64,000 bases of DNA from NORP240 sp965222175 (GCA_965222175.1 OZ244938.1:1054001-1118000); one strand, 5' to 3'; positions 38,311-47,431 are shown, counted from the first letter of the stretch. Numbers and translations are program-made. The notes: generated by a model not told the origin, from the letters alone.

Positions 38311-38952
38311 ATGATTTCCAGTTTAGTTAAAAACCTGGGTCGGGTTTCAGTAATCCTGTCCTGCTCCGTACTGCTGATGTCGTGCGACCGGCTGCTGACG
38401 CCGGACTTCAATACTGAAATAACCGAGCTGCGTTCCGGGGCCTATGCCCTGGATCCGGACCATGCTGCGCTGTTGTTCAAGATCAATCACCTGGGTTTCT
38501 CCACGTTTATCGGACGCTTCACGGAATTCGACGCCACCCTGGATTTCGATCCGGAGAACATCGAGAATTCCAGTCTTGAGGTCATCGTGGACATGGCTTC
38601 CATCGACATCAATCTTCCCGAATTTGCGGAAGAACTGCGGGGCGATAACTGGCTGGACGTGGAAAATTTCCCCCAGGCGGTGTACCGGTCCACGTCGTTT
38701 GTGGAATCAATTGACGAAAATTCCTTCGTCTTCGCCGGCGACCTGACTTTTCACGGCGTGACAGCACCAGTGAATCTACGCATTGATTTCAACGGTGGAG
38801 GCAGGAATTTCCTGACCCGGAGCTATACCCTGGGATTTTCGGCAAGCGCCTCGTTTCAGCGCTCGGACTTCGGCGTCGACCGATTCACCAGTTTCGGTGT
38901 CGGCGACGAAATCGAACTGGAGATTCATGTCGAATTCATGGATGTCAGTTAG
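38311..38952 (+). CDS. YceI-family lipoprotein
   Basis: 213-aa protein with a lipobox LLMSC (Cys at about 25), so probably lipid-anchored in the envelope. The YceI barrel follows: GAYALDPDHAALLFKINHLG, DLTFHGVTAPVNLRIDFNGG and a C-terminal FGVGDEIELEIHVEF. It is 17 bp after the first YceI gene. The two differ substantially, so this is not a recent duplication. A terminator follows. Confidence 0.88.
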   Translation: MISSLVKNLGRVSVILSCSVLLMSCDRLLTPDFNTEITELRSGAYALDPDHAALLFKINHLGFSTFIGRFTEFDATLDFDPENIENSSLEVIVDMASIDINLPEFAEELRGDNWLDVENFPQAVYRSTSFVESIDENSFVFAGDLTFHGVTAPVNLRIDFNGGGRNFLTRSYTLGFSASASFQRSDFGVDRFTSFGVGDEIELEIHVEFMDVS

Positions 38953-38980
38953 GCTCCAGTCCTCCGGAGAGACTTAAGGA

Positions 38981-39011
38981 AAAACCCCGAACCTTGTTCG
39001 GGGTTTTTTTT
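38981..39011 (+). terminator. Rho-independent terminator after the PQQ-YceI operon
   Basis: AAAACCCCGAAC, loop CTTG, TTCGGGG followed by eight T residues. Confidence 0.93.
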
Positions 39012-39274
39012 GCCTGCCAGAATCAGTTTTCTGGTGGCCGGGACCAGCGGTGGGGTGAATCTGTGTAGGAACCCGTCACCATTCCCAGGTCCAGGGGCGT
39101 CATCACACGCAGTGAACCACCTGCAGAAAGTGGCGGGGATCGACTACCAGGACAGGTCTCTTTCTTTCCCCGAATCATGGGAACTGATCCGTTCAGGGAA
39201 GGTTGTCGTATTTTCCGGGCAGGTGTCGAGTAACGGCTGCCTGATCGATTTCACTTTGCTACCTTCCGCTCAGT

Positions 39275-41455
39275 ATGCAGTACATCAACAATATCCAACG
39301 ACAAATTTCCGCATTCAGCGCGCTGAGGACCGTTGTCCTGGCACTGGCAGTGTTAACGGTAGAGGCCGGCTTCGGGCAGCAGTCCGATGTCGTTCCGGAT
39401 TCCGGGTCCGCAGTGGCCGATGATTCCACGGTAGTCTACGAAGCCGGTTACTTCGACGCCTATAACCCGGTATCCGTTAATGACATGCTGGACCGTATTC
39501 CCGGACTGGATCTCGGTGGTGGCCGACGCGGTGGCGGGCGTGGCCTTGGCACCGGCGGTAACCTGTTGATCAATGGCCAGCGCATCGCCGGCAAGGAGAA
39601 TTCCCCCCGGGACCAGCTGGATCGAATCCCCGCCCAGGAAGTCCAGCGCATCGAAATAATCCGCAACACCTCCGGCAGCCTCAATGTCCGAGGCGCCGAC
39701 CAGGTCATCAATATCATTCTCAGGGAGGCGCAGTCCCGCGCCAGCACCACGGCGGAAGTCGTCGCGCGGCACAATCACGACAACACTTACGAAGCCGGCG
39801 CCACCATGTCCCACAGTCGCCAGATTGGTGGCTTCCAGATGCTGATGAACCTGGAAGCCCGCCCCAACTACGAGAATCGCGACACCCGTGAGGTACGATT
39901 CGGTCCCGACGGGGACCTGCTCAGCACCCTGTCGGAGACCAACATCCGCGATCAGGATGAATACGAGTTCAGTACCAACATGAGCTTTGTTCACGGTCCT
40001 CACCGCGTGCAGTTCAATACTCTGTACGGTGACCAGACCCATCCGCGGCCAATACGCCGGGATTTCGTCGATTTCGACGACGGGCAGCCGGTAGCCCGGG
40101 CTGAGGAAGAGTCCATAGACAACACGGAAACCAATTGGGAAATCGGTGGCGACTACGAATACACCTTTGCCAACAACTCCCGGCTGCAATTGCTGTTCGT
40201 TGCCAACGAGGAAGTTCGCGACAGTATCCGCGAGCGGTTTGCCACTGCCGAGGGCGATCCCGCCGGAGTTCTCGACAAGATCCTGTTTATCGAGTCCAAT
40301 CGCAACACCCAGGAACGCATAGTCCAGGGCAACTACAGCTTTGCCCTTACCGAAGCCCAGAGCCTGCGCTTCGGTATGGAGCGTGCCGACACGCGGCTGG
40401 CTTCCAGCCTGTTCATTGGCAGTCAGTCCGGTTCCGAACCCCCTTCCGACCGCACCGGCGGGTTGCCACCCCTCAGCCAGCTGTTCAATCCGGGGACAGC
40501 GGTTCAGGAGATTCGCTACGAAGGGTTCGCCTTTCACAACTGGACACTGAACGAGCGCATGAGCCTGGAAAGCAGCCTGACCTACGAAACGTCGGAGATT
40601 ACCCAGGCCGGCGACGTGGACAAAAAGCGGGACTTCCAGTTTTTCCGGCCCTCGGTGGACTTTCGATTCAATATCACCGACAACTTCCAGTTCCGGGCCT
40701 CGGCACAACGCAGTGTGTCGCAGCTGAGTTTTTCCAGTTTCGCGGCCACGGCAAATGACGAGGACCGGGATCAGAATACCAATGCCGGCAACCCGGAACT
40801 TGTCCCGGAAAAGCGCTGGCGCTACGAGACCGAAGTGGAGTACCGTCTTCCCGACGATGCCGGGGTACTCAATGCCCGTCTCTTTTACGATGATATCGAC
40901 GACTACATCGGCAGGATCAACGCCACCAGGGACCCGGAGGTTCCGCTGTCCGCCACTGGCAACGTGGGACCTGCCAGGCGCTGGGGCATGTTTGCCAATG
41001 CCAGCACGCGCCTGGGGTATTTCAATCTGCGCGATGCGATCCTGTCAGCCGACCTGGCACTGTTCGATTCCGAGATCATCGACCCCTTCCTGGGTACGGA
41101 ACAGCGCATCAACGGGCGGGGTTTCAGCAGCGTCAATTTCCGCCATGACGTCACCGACCTGGGGCTGAGCTACGGGATAGAGTATCGCTACCCGATTATT
41201 GGGGGTCGGTACGATATCGACATCAATACCATCACCCGCAACGACGGCCAGCCCTCCCTGGACTTGTTTGTCTCCAAGGTCTGGTTCGACAATGTCACTG
41301 TCCGTCTGGAATCCGACAATACCCTGAATGATTCCCGCTGCCGGGAGCGCAGGCGGTTCAACGGCACCACCATAGACGGTGACCTGTTGCGCATCGAGGA
41401 TTCCTGCAGTACCCGATACCGCCGGCTGACCTTGTCGGTACAGACGACCTTTTAG
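39275..41455 (+). CDS. TonB-dependent outer-membrane receptor
   Basis: 726-aa receptor for energised uptake across the outer membrane. After a signal peptide (about 1-35, ending GFGQ) comes a short region with a possible TonB box (STVVYEAG), the plug domain (about 65-150; VSVNDMLDRIPGLDLGGG and LINGQRIAGKENSP) and a 22-strand barrel ending in the outer-membrane signature LSVQTTF. A Gly/Arg-rich insertion (GGGRRGGGRG) in the plug is a curiosity. The 263 bp upstream show no recognisable riboswitch or Fur box. Substrate unknown. Confidence 0.9.
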   Translation: MQYINNIQRQISAFSALRTVVLALAVLTVEAGFGQQSDVVPDSGSAVADDSTVVYEAGYFDAYNPVSVNDMLDRIPGLDLGGGRRGGGRGLGTGGNLLINGQRIAGKENSPRDQLDRIPAQEVQRIEIIRNTSGSLNVRGADQVINIILREAQSRASTTAEVVARHNHDNTYEAGATMSHSRQIGGFQMLMNLEARPNYENRDTREVRFGPDGDLLSTLSETNIRDQDEYEFSTNMSFVHGPHRVQFNTLYGDQTHPRPIRRDFVDFDDGQPVARAEEESIDNTETNWEIGGDYEYTFANNSRLQLLFVANEEVRDSIRERFATAEGDPAGVLDKILFIESNRNTQERIVQGNYSFALTEAQSLRFGMERADTRLASSLFIGSQSGSEPPSDRTGGLPPLSQLFNPGTAVQEIRYEGFAFHNWTLNERMSLESSLTYETSEITQAGDVDKKRDFQFFRPSVDFRFNITDNFQFRASAQRSVSQLSFSSFAATANDEDRDQNTNAGNPELVPEKRWRYETEVEYRLPDDAGVLNARLFYDDIDDYIGRINATRDPEVPLSATGNVGPARRWGMFANASTRLGYFNLRDAILSADLALFDSEIIDPFLGTEQRINGRGFSSVNFRHDVTDLGLSYGIEYRYPIIGGRYDIDINTITRNDGQPSLDLFVSKVWFDNVTVRLESDNTLNDSRCRERRRFNGTTIDGDLLRIEDSCSTRYRRLTLSVQTTF

Positions 41456-41521
41456 CAAACCCTGGACTCAGTCCGGAAAGACAACCACCGGCATCGGCGG
41501 CTGTCACCTGTGCCGTGCTTT

Positions 41522-42613
41522 TCAGCACTTGTCAGGAAATCCCTGGTCAGCCAGCGTCCCCAGGACCGACTTGAGCGGAGCCAGGTAGCGTTCATAAGGT
41601 TCCCATGCCCTGGAGCTGCCCTGGTACATAGGTTGCCTGACCTGGTTTTTACTGACAGTGCGGACAATTCTGGGGTTTTCGTGAAAGTCCAGACAGGCCT
41701 GCTCCCATTCCAGGCCACAAAGTGCCAGTAATTCTTGCGTCTCGGCAACCTGGTTTTCCGTCAGGCGTTCATAGTGACAGTCATGGATTTTTCCGGGAAA
41801 CAACTCGTTCCAGAAAGTCATCAGGCCAGTATAAAGCAGGTAGAATTCGCCGATGTCACGCAGGTCGCAGGAATACCCGTTGGACGTTCCGGCGAACGCT
41901 GTCTTGTAAATTGACCAGCAGACTGCCATGGGATTTCTGCGGGTATGGATTATCGTGGCTGATGGCATTGCGGACAGAATAAACCCGATCCACAGAAAGT
42001 TTACGGGCATCTTGTCGGTTTTCACCGGCGAGGATCCAAGCTTCTTCAAACCCTCAAGATAATGGTCCCGCAGCTGCGGCAGGTAATTGTCCAGTGCCGC
42101 TGCCCGACCGTGCCTGGCATAGAGTTTCAGATAGCCGAAACACCATTGTCCCATCAGTTTCAGCTCACCACCGCCGAGCACCTGTGAATGGGAGGAAAGA
42201 ATCTGTTCCACCAGCGTTGTCCCTGATCTTGGCATGCCCAGGATAAAGACCGGCCGTTCCTCCAGCGGTTGGTCCAGCCGGGTAACCGACTGGCTGCCGA
42301 ACAGGTCCGTGACTGCCGCCACCGTGCGGCGGGCGTCTGCTATCGTGTCGGTCTTGCCGCGCTGGTGATACCGGTTGGCCGTTTCCAGAAGCTGGAAACA
42401 GCGTTCGGTATTCCCCAGGTCATCGTGAACCTTGGCCAGGGCGAAGCCGAGGACAATGCCTGCCTTGCTGGCGGGGTTTATACCCGCGTAAAGCGTTTCC
42501 ATGGTCTGCAACAGGTTGTCATCCCCGGCCCAGGGCTGTCGGTGGGCCAGGTCGCTGAATGCGGTTATCTGCTGCTGTAGTCGGGCGAGTGAAGGGGAGG
42601 TGTCCGCTGGCAT
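41522..42613 (-). CDS. Sulfotransferase family protein
   Basis: 363-aa PAPS-dependent sulfotransferase-like protein. The 5'-phosphosulfate loop is FILGMPRSGTTLVEQILSSH (about 130-150), and the 3'-phosphate-binding region TIIHTRRNPMAVCWSIYKT. An N-terminal helical stretch resembling tetratricopeptide repeats (about 10-100) precedes it, a combination common in marine proteobacterial members. Acceptor unknown. It is divergent from the fused oxidase gene. Confidence 0.88.
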   Translation of the reverse strand: MPADTSPSLARLQQQITAFSDLAHRQPWAGDDNLLQTMETLYAGINPASKAGIVLGFALAKVHDDLGNTERCFQLLETANRYHQRGKTDTIADARRTVAAVTDLFGSQSVTRLDQPLEERPVFILGMPRSGTTLVEQILSSHSQVLGGGELKLMGQWCFGYLKLYARHGRAAALDNYLPQLRDHYLEGLKKLGSSPVKTDKMPVNFLWIGFILSAMPSATIIHTRRNPMAVCWSIYKTAFAGTSNGYSCDLRDIGEFYLLYTGLMTFWNELFPGKIHDCHYERLTENQVAETQELLALCGLEWEQACLDFHENPRIVRTVSKNQVRQPMYQGSSRAWEPYERYLAPLKSVLGTLADQGFPDKC

Positions 42614-42724
42614 GAAATCACTATATAGCGCCTTCCCGGCAGGTTCAATCCGCCGGAAATCCGGCCCTGTTGCGGTAGTAACCGGGCGATAGTGACCGGG
42701 CGAGGGATTCCGCTGTCAGGATTT

Positions 42725-42753
42725 CTTGACCTGCCGCAGAGAAGCAGGTCAAG
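42725..42753. promoter_or_regulatory. Perfect palindrome upstream of the fused oxidase
   Basis: CTTGACCTGC, nine bases, GCAGGTCAAG: ten-bp perfect arms in the divergent sulfotransferase-oxidase gap. It is centred about 50 bp upstream of the TATAAT at 42787-42792, a position suited to an activator site. It does not match the FNR/Anr consensus. No U-tract follows, so a terminator is unlikely. Confidence 0.55.
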
Positions 42754-42786
42754 GATTGAAATAGTGTTAACCGGCACTGGCCCCGT

Positions 42787-42792
42787 TATAAT
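42787..42792 (+). promoter_or_regulatory. -10 element for the oxidase operon
   Basis: A perfect TATAAT, 57 bp before the oxidase start. The -35 position (GTGTTA) is poor, which fits activator dependence through the palindrome just upstream. Confidence 0.55.
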
Positions 42793-42848
42793 CTGTCCGG
42801 ACGATTTCCATAGGGGGCCCTTTTTCCGGGTACCGAGAGAGCAGAACC

Positions 42849-45536
42849 TTGCATGAACATAGCGACGGGCAGGTAAAACAGCCCACCACTGCCGAACAAC
42901 CACACCTGGTGGATACTTTCCTGGTACAGGCTCACAGCCTGGCGGCTTTCGCGGCCCTGCTGCTGGCGGTGGTTTTCGGCATCATTGTGTCCCTGCAGTT
43001 TTTCTGGCCGGATCTGGCCGGGGCGCTGCCCAGTTGGGGGCGGCTGCGGTTTGCACATACCCAGGGCATCATGCTGGGCTGGCTGGGCAACGCCTTCCTG
43101 GCTTTCCTCTATCACGCCGTGCCCGTCCTCAGTGGTCGTCCGGTGACCAGCAGGAACCTGGGGTTGTGGCTGTTCGGCCTGTGGAATTTTGCCGTCATGG
43201 TGCCCGGCTGGGCCCTGGTATTGATGGGCGTCAGTCAGCCGCTGGAATGGGCGGAATTCCCCCTGGTTGTGGATGCGCTGGTGATCATCGCCTTCCTGCT
43301 GGCGGCACTGCAGTTTCTGCCGCCGTTTTTTCAGCGCGGCTTTGAAAATCTCTACGTATCCAGCTGGTATATTATCGGCGCGCTGGTTTTCACCCTGTTT
43401 TCCTACCCCATGGGCAATGTTGTGCCTGAATTCGTGCCCGGCGCCGCGGGGGCCGCCTTCAGCGGCCTGTGGATACACGATGCCGTTGGCCTGTTCGTAA
43501 CCCCCCTGGCACTGGCGATTCTCTACTACGTGATTCCCGCCAGTACCGGACGTCCCATTTATTCCCATTTTCTTTCCATGGTGGGTTTCTGGGGACTGTT
43601 TTTCCTGTATCCGCTGAACGGCATTCATCACTACATTCATTCGGTAATCCCCATGGCCGCCCAGGGCACCGCCATCCTGGCGTCGTTTCTGCTGGGAGCG
43701 GTGGTGGTGATCGTGGTGACCAACCTGTTGCTGTCGCAACGGGGCGCCGGCCTGATCCCTGCCGACCCGGCCCTGCGCTTTGCCTCCCTGTCTGTCATTT
43801 TCTACCTGGTGGTCAGCCTGCAGGGTTCCTTGCAGGCCAATATGACGCTGCAGCAGAGTGTTCATTTCACCGATTTCGTCATCGGCCATTCCCACCTGGC
43901 CATGTTGGGCTTTGCAACTTTTGCCGGCATCGCCGGAATAATCCACGCGTGGCAGCGCATTCCCGACGCGCCCTACCACGCCCGGGCCCTGGACTGGGCC
44001 TATGGCCTGCTGGCGGTGGGGGTGACCCTCATGGTGGTGGATCTCACGCTGGCAGGACTGGTGCAGGGTGATCTGTGGCTTGGTGGCGCGCCGTGGTTGG
44101 AGTCGGTGCAGGCCTCGCAACCCTACTGGGTGCTGCGCAGCCTGTCAGCAATTCCCATCGCGCTGGGATTTGTGGTGCTGCTGTTCGGCCTGTGCAGCGG
44201 TCTCCGCGGGGCGGGGGCTGCGGCTGCCGAAGCCGCCAGGCTGCCCCGGGAAGCCGACCGGGAACCGGCTGCCGGGCACGGCAGGATGCAGGACCCGGCC
44301 AGGGCGGTGCGTATGTCCTACATCGTGGCGTCGGTGGCCGGTGTGGCATTTTTCGTTTTCTCGGTGTCCTTGCTGGGTGTGCTGCCACGGGAATCGCTGT
44401 CCCGACAGAGCACGGTCCTGGGACCGGGCCAGGACCTGCCGCTGACTCCCGCCGAGCTGCGGGGCAGAGCAATCTATGCCCGCGAAGGCTGCGGTTACTG
44501 CCACACCCAGCAGATTCGCTACACCGAGGGCGACATGGATCGCTTCGGAGCGCCAACCCTGGCCTGGGAGGGGCGCCTCGATTTTCCACACATGCTGGGC
44601 ACCCGACGCATCGGACCGGACCTCTCCCGTGCCGGTAACACGCGGAGCGCCGACTGGCAGCTGGCACACCTGTTTTCACCGCGCGCCGTGGTGCCGCTCT
44701 CCATCATGCCTGCCTACCCGGAGTTTTTTGACGGCTCCCCGCTGCAACCAAGGCGGGAGGCCCTGGATCTGCTGGCCTATCTCGAAACCCTGGGACGGGC
44801 GCGGGAGCTTGCCTGGCCTGAAGGAGACCTGGCTGCCCGGGCTGCGCTGCCCGACGATGACAGGGCACAGATGTCACTTCGTGTTGCCCGGCTGAACACT
44901 CATGCAGCGCGGACCAGGCCCCGCGGTGGTGCACCGCTGCTGGAACCACGGCCGGTCAGCGCTGCCGGCGAACAGCTGTGGCAGGAAAACTGCAGCGGCT
45001 GTCACGGTGTCACCGGACTGGGTGACGGACCGGCCTCACCATGGCTGGAGCCGGCACCGGTCAACCTGACCCAGCGGCAATACCGTAGCGACCTGCTGGC
45101 GGATATTCTCTGGAACGGCGTGCACAATACCGCGATGCCAGCCTGGCGGGACATCAGCCCGGCCGGGCTCGCAGCGCTGGCTGCCCAGGTAAATTCCTTC
45201 AGCGCCGTGGAAGCAGTGGCCGGCAACCCCGGTCTACTTGACCAGGGAGCCACGGTTTATGCCACTCACTGTGCCGAGTGTCATGGCGATGACGGTGACG
45301 GGCGTGGATTTGCAGCGGACAGTCTGCCGGTGCCCATTGCGCCGACGGATTTCACCAGGGAACGCCTGACCCTCGAGGAAAGCATGCGGGTATTGCGCAA
45401 CGGCGTGCCCGGAACATCCATGGCCCCCTGGGGGGATCGTCTCGACGACAATGATATGCTGGCGGTAAGTCACTACCTGCGTTCCCTTTTCCAGGCGGAT
45501 GTCGACGGCCTGCAACCGGGAACCGGAAGCCGATGA
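42849..45536 (+). CDS. Single-chain cbb3-type oxidase: CcoN-CcoO-CcoP-like fusion
   Basis: 895-aa terminal oxidase. Residues 1-460 are a CcoN-type subunit I with about 12 membrane helices and all metal ligands: H70 and H349 (low-spin haem b), H347 (haem b3), H210, H260 and H261 (CuB). Y254, six residues before H260, corresponds to the cross-linked Tyr of O2-reducing cbb3 enzymes and argues against NO reductase. A further helix (about 495-520) and CGYCH (548-552; YCHTQQIRYTEGD) form a CcoO-like module. CSGCH (715-719) and CAECH (808-812) form a dihaem CcoP-like module. Start is TTG with GAGAGAG upstream; no ATG is available. Confidence 0.87.
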   Translation: MHEHSDGQVKQPTTAEQPHLVDTFLVQAHSLAAFAALLLAVVFGIIVSLQFFWPDLAGALPSWGRLRFAHTQGIMLGWLGNAFLAFLYHAVPVLSGRPVTSRNLGLWLFGLWNFAVMVPGWALVLMGVSQPLEWAEFPLVVDALVIIAFLLAALQFLPPFFQRGFENLYVSSWYIIGALVFTLFSYPMGNVVPEFVPGAAGAAFSGLWIHDAVGLFVTPLALAILYYVIPASTGRPIYSHFLSMVGFWGLFFLYPLNGIHHYIHSVIPMAAQGTAILASFLLGAVVVIVVTNLLLSQRGAGLIPADPALRFASLSVIFYLVVSLQGSLQANMTLQQSVHFTDFVIGHSHLAMLGFATFAGIAGIIHAWQRIPDAPYHARALDWAYGLLAVGVTLMVVDLTLAGLVQGDLWLGGAPWLESVQASQPYWVLRSLSAIPIALGFVVLLFGLCSGLRGAGAAAAEAARLPREADREPAAGHGRMQDPARAVRMSYIVASVAGVAFFVFSVSLLGVLPRESLSRQSTVLGPGQDLPLTPAELRGRAIYAREGCGYCHTQQIRYTEGDMDRFGAPTLAWEGRLDFPHMLGTRRIGPDLSRAGNTRSADWQLAHLFSPRAVVPLSIMPAYPEFFDGSPLQPRREALDLLAYLETLGRARELAWPEGDLAARAALPDDDRAQMSLRVARLNTHAARTRPRGGAPLLEPRPVSAAGEQLWQENCSGCHGVTGLGDGPASPWLEPAPVNLTQRQYRSDLLADILWNGVHNTAMPAWRDISPAGLAALAAQVNSFSAVEAVAGNPGLLDQGATVYATHCAECHGDDGDGRGFAADSLPVPIAPTDFTRERLTLEESMRVLRNGVPGTSMAPWGDRLDDNDMLAVSHYLRSLFQADVDGLQPGTGSR

Positions 45537-45730
45537 TCAGTGAAATGGTAGTAGGGCTGAGCCTGCTGATGGTCGCTGGCTTCGGCCTGGTTTATCTTGC
45601 CGTTCCCGGATGGCGGTATCGTATTGAACGACCGAAACACAACTTTCAGGATCAGTTGAGACAATTTGACAGTTCGCTGGGTCATGCCAACGGCGAGCGT
45701 GGGGAAAAGCATGAACAGAGCAGCCAATAG
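45533..45730 (+). CDS. Small membrane protein coupled to the fused oxidase
   Basis: 65-aa protein with one membrane helix (about 5-25, VVGLSLLMVAGFGLVYLAVPGW) followed by a basic and then polar tail. Its ATG overlaps the oxidase stop (ATGA), and its end overlaps the next gene by 20 bp, so it is tightly coupled in the operon. Size and layout recall CcoQ, the small accessory subunit of cbb3 oxidases, but I see no clear sequence match. It could stabilise the fused oxidase or anchor the TsdA-like cytochrome. Confidence 0.65.
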   Translation: MISEMVVGLSLLMVAGFGLVYLAVPGWRYRIERPKHNFQDQLRQFDSSLGHANGERGEKHEQSSQ

Positions 45731-46682
45731 CAAGTCCCGGTATCAACGCGGCAGCGTATTGACCGCAGTGCTGGCCACTGTGGTTCTGGGCGTGGGCGTA
45801 ATTGTGGGCGTGGTCGCCCTGCGGCCCGTTACCGATAATCGGGATCCGGAACCCAGCGTCGAATATGGCCGACTGCTGGTGAGGGAAACCGCGGCCATGA
45901 TGGGCCCGGGCCACGAGGATCCCGCCATGCGCTACTCGGGCACCTATATGGACTGTGCCTCCTGCCACCTGGAAACGGGAACGAGGCCGGGTACCCTGTC
46001 ATTGCTGCAGACCGAGTCGCGCTATCCACGATTTTCCGGTCGGGACGGAGGAAGCCGGGACCTGCGTGACCGTATCAATGGCTGTATGACGCGTAGTATG
46101 AACGGTCGCGAATTGCCCCGTGACAGTGTCGAAATGCGTTCCATCGAAATGTACATTCAGAATTTGAATGATCAGTACCAGATCATGGGCGAGACCCGTC
46201 GGCAGCCAGACGAACCACCACCCTTTGTGGAGCCCGACCGTGCTGCAGATCCAGTGGCCGGAGAAACAGTCTACCAGGAGCGCTGTGAGGTCTGTCACGG
46301 TGAGGATGGCCAGGGGTTGCCAGCCTCCATGGATATGCGCGAGGGCTACCTGTTTCCTCCTCTATGGGGGCCCGACAGTTTCAATAACGGGGCGGGCATG
46401 ACCCGGGTACTGACCGCGGCACGATTCATCAAGGCAAGAATGCCCCTGGGGCAGCCGGACCTGACCGACGATCAGGCTTACGACGTGGCTGCTTTCGTCA
46501 ACTCCCATGAGCGGCCGCAGCGTGCCAACCTCGAGCAGGACTACCCGGACCTGACCAATAAGCCGGTTGACAGCCCGTACCCGCCGTATGCCGATGATTT
46601 TCCCATCGAGCAGCACCGGCTGGGTCCTTTCGGACCCATCCGGGAATACTATCGAAGTCTGGAAGACGCTGACGACCGCTGA
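45711..46682 (+). CDS. TsdA-like dihaem cytochrome c (thiosulfate dehydrogenase family)
   Basis: 324-aa protein, anchored or exported by an N-terminal hydrophobic segment (about 18-38). Two class I cytochrome domains carry CASCH (82-86) and CEVCH (192-196). The stretch DRINGCMTRSMNGRELP includes C125, equivalent to the unusual cysteine haem ligand that marks TsdA; YFPPLWG-like (LFPPLWGPDSFNNGAGM) follows the second haem as in the family. TsdA interconverts thiosulfate and tetrathionate. ATG at 45711 follows GGGGAAAAG. Being operonic with a terminal oxidase, it may pass electrons from thiosulfate to O2. Confidence 0.82.
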   Translation: MNRAANSKSRYQRGSVLTAVLATVVLGVGVIVGVVALRPVTDNRDPEPSVEYGRLLVRETAAMMGPGHEDPAMRYSGTYMDCASCHLETGTRPGTLSLLQTESRYPRFSGRDGGSRDLRDRINGCMTRSMNGRELPRDSVEMRSIEMYIQNLNDQYQIMGETRRQPDEPPPFVEPDRAADPVAGETVYQERCEVCHGEDGQGLPASMDMREGYLFPPLWGPDSFNNGAGMTRVLTAARFIKARMPLGQPDLTDDQAYDVAAFVNSHERPQRANLEQDYPDLTNKPVDSPYPPYADDFPIEQHRLGPFGPIREYYRSLEDADDR

Positions 46683-46738
46683 AGCGGTCCAAGGGCGGAA
46701 AGTTTGACCGCCCGAGGGTGACTGACCGCCTGAAGGAA

Positions 46739-47431
46739 TCAGCCGGCGGCGAACAGCAGGCTGTAGCCGTACTCCTGGGATCGCGTAGCGGCCAGTACCC
46801 CGGCAGGTACGAACCTGCTGCTGGCAACGTTGTTGCGAATCAGTTCCTGGTATACGTCTTCCGCGGATGTGTTCATTGACCGGGCTATCATCCCGGAAGC
46901 CGCCCTGGTGGCCCGGTTGCAGATAGCAAACTGAACGCCTCGGCGGCCAAGCTGGTCGACGGTATTTCCCCGATTCCCGTAGACCGCCTGCTGGATATTC
47001 ATCGGATTTACGCTCAGTGGCTCGTCACCGCCCGGGGTCTTGAAGCCGGTAAAGCGACTCAGGACAGTACCGTACTTTGCCCACATGGCATCATTGTAGC
47101 CAAAGGGCGTGGACATGTGGCGGAAGCAGACGATCATGGCGTAATCTTCATCACGACCGCCGTATTCCTCCCGGTGGCTGGCAAGTATATTACTGACGTA
47201 ATTGAGGGCATTGGCGCCGCCAGCACCAGTGGAGGAGTCCACGAATGCCCGGTGTATGCCATCAATTTCGTTCATCCAGCTGTCCAGTTCATGCCTTGCC
47301 GGTGTGAATCCGGTGCCGCCGTGGTGTTCTGCAGACCGGGCAGTTGCCGCCAGTGTGGCGCCCGTGGCTACCACGCCCATGCCGGTGAGAAATCGTCGTC
47401 TTCGGGTAAGTATCGTGGAGTCTTCACTCAT
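46739..47431 (-). CDS. Tat-exported DsrE-like protein
   Basis: 230-aa protein with a twin-arginine signal (TRRRRFLTGMGVVATGATLA; cleavage near ARSAE), so exported folded. The mature part resembles DsrE/F-like sulfur-relay folds: ALNYVSNILASHREEYGG, VQFAICNRATRA with a cysteine at the expected active position, and the C-terminal FVPAGVLAATRSQEYGYSLL. Assignment is by general similarity. It is convergent with the TsdA-like gene, 56 bp away, which makes a link to periplasmic sulfur chemistry plausible. Confidence 0.6.
   Translation of the reverse strand: MSEDSTILTRRRRFLTGMGVVATGATLAATARSAEHHGGTGFTPARHELDSWMNEIDGIHRAFVDSSTGAGGANALNYVSNILASHREEYGGRDEDYAMIVCFRHMSTPFGYNDAMWAKYGTVLSRFTGFKTPGGDEPLSVNPMNIQQAVYGNRGNTVDQLGRRGVQFAICNRATRAASGMIARSMNTSAEDVYQELIRNNVASSRFVPAGVLAATRSQEYGYSLLFAAG

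Noticed and set aside
39012..39274. Possible cobalamin riboswitch upstream of the TonB receptor
   Set aside because: The region is GC-rich and has GGTGGGGTGAATC-like pieces, but the conserved B12-box (AGCCAGGAGACC) and core were not found.
39353..40708. 451-aa minus-strand frame opposite the TonB receptor
   Set aside because: Gly/Val/Glu-rich antisense reading of the barrel gene.
42725..42753. FNR/Anr box for the oxidase
   Set aside because: The half-sites read TTGACCTGC rather than TTGAT, and the arms are 9 nt apart rather than 4.
42786..44120. 444-aa minus-strand frame opposite the oxidase
   Set aside because: Gln/His/Gly-rich shadow of membrane helices; no plausible start signal.
42849..45536. 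NO reductase (NorB-type) instead of an oxidase
   Set aside because: The Tyr six residues before the CuB His pair and the CcoO-type haem module are cbb3 oxidase traits; NorB lacks the Tyr.
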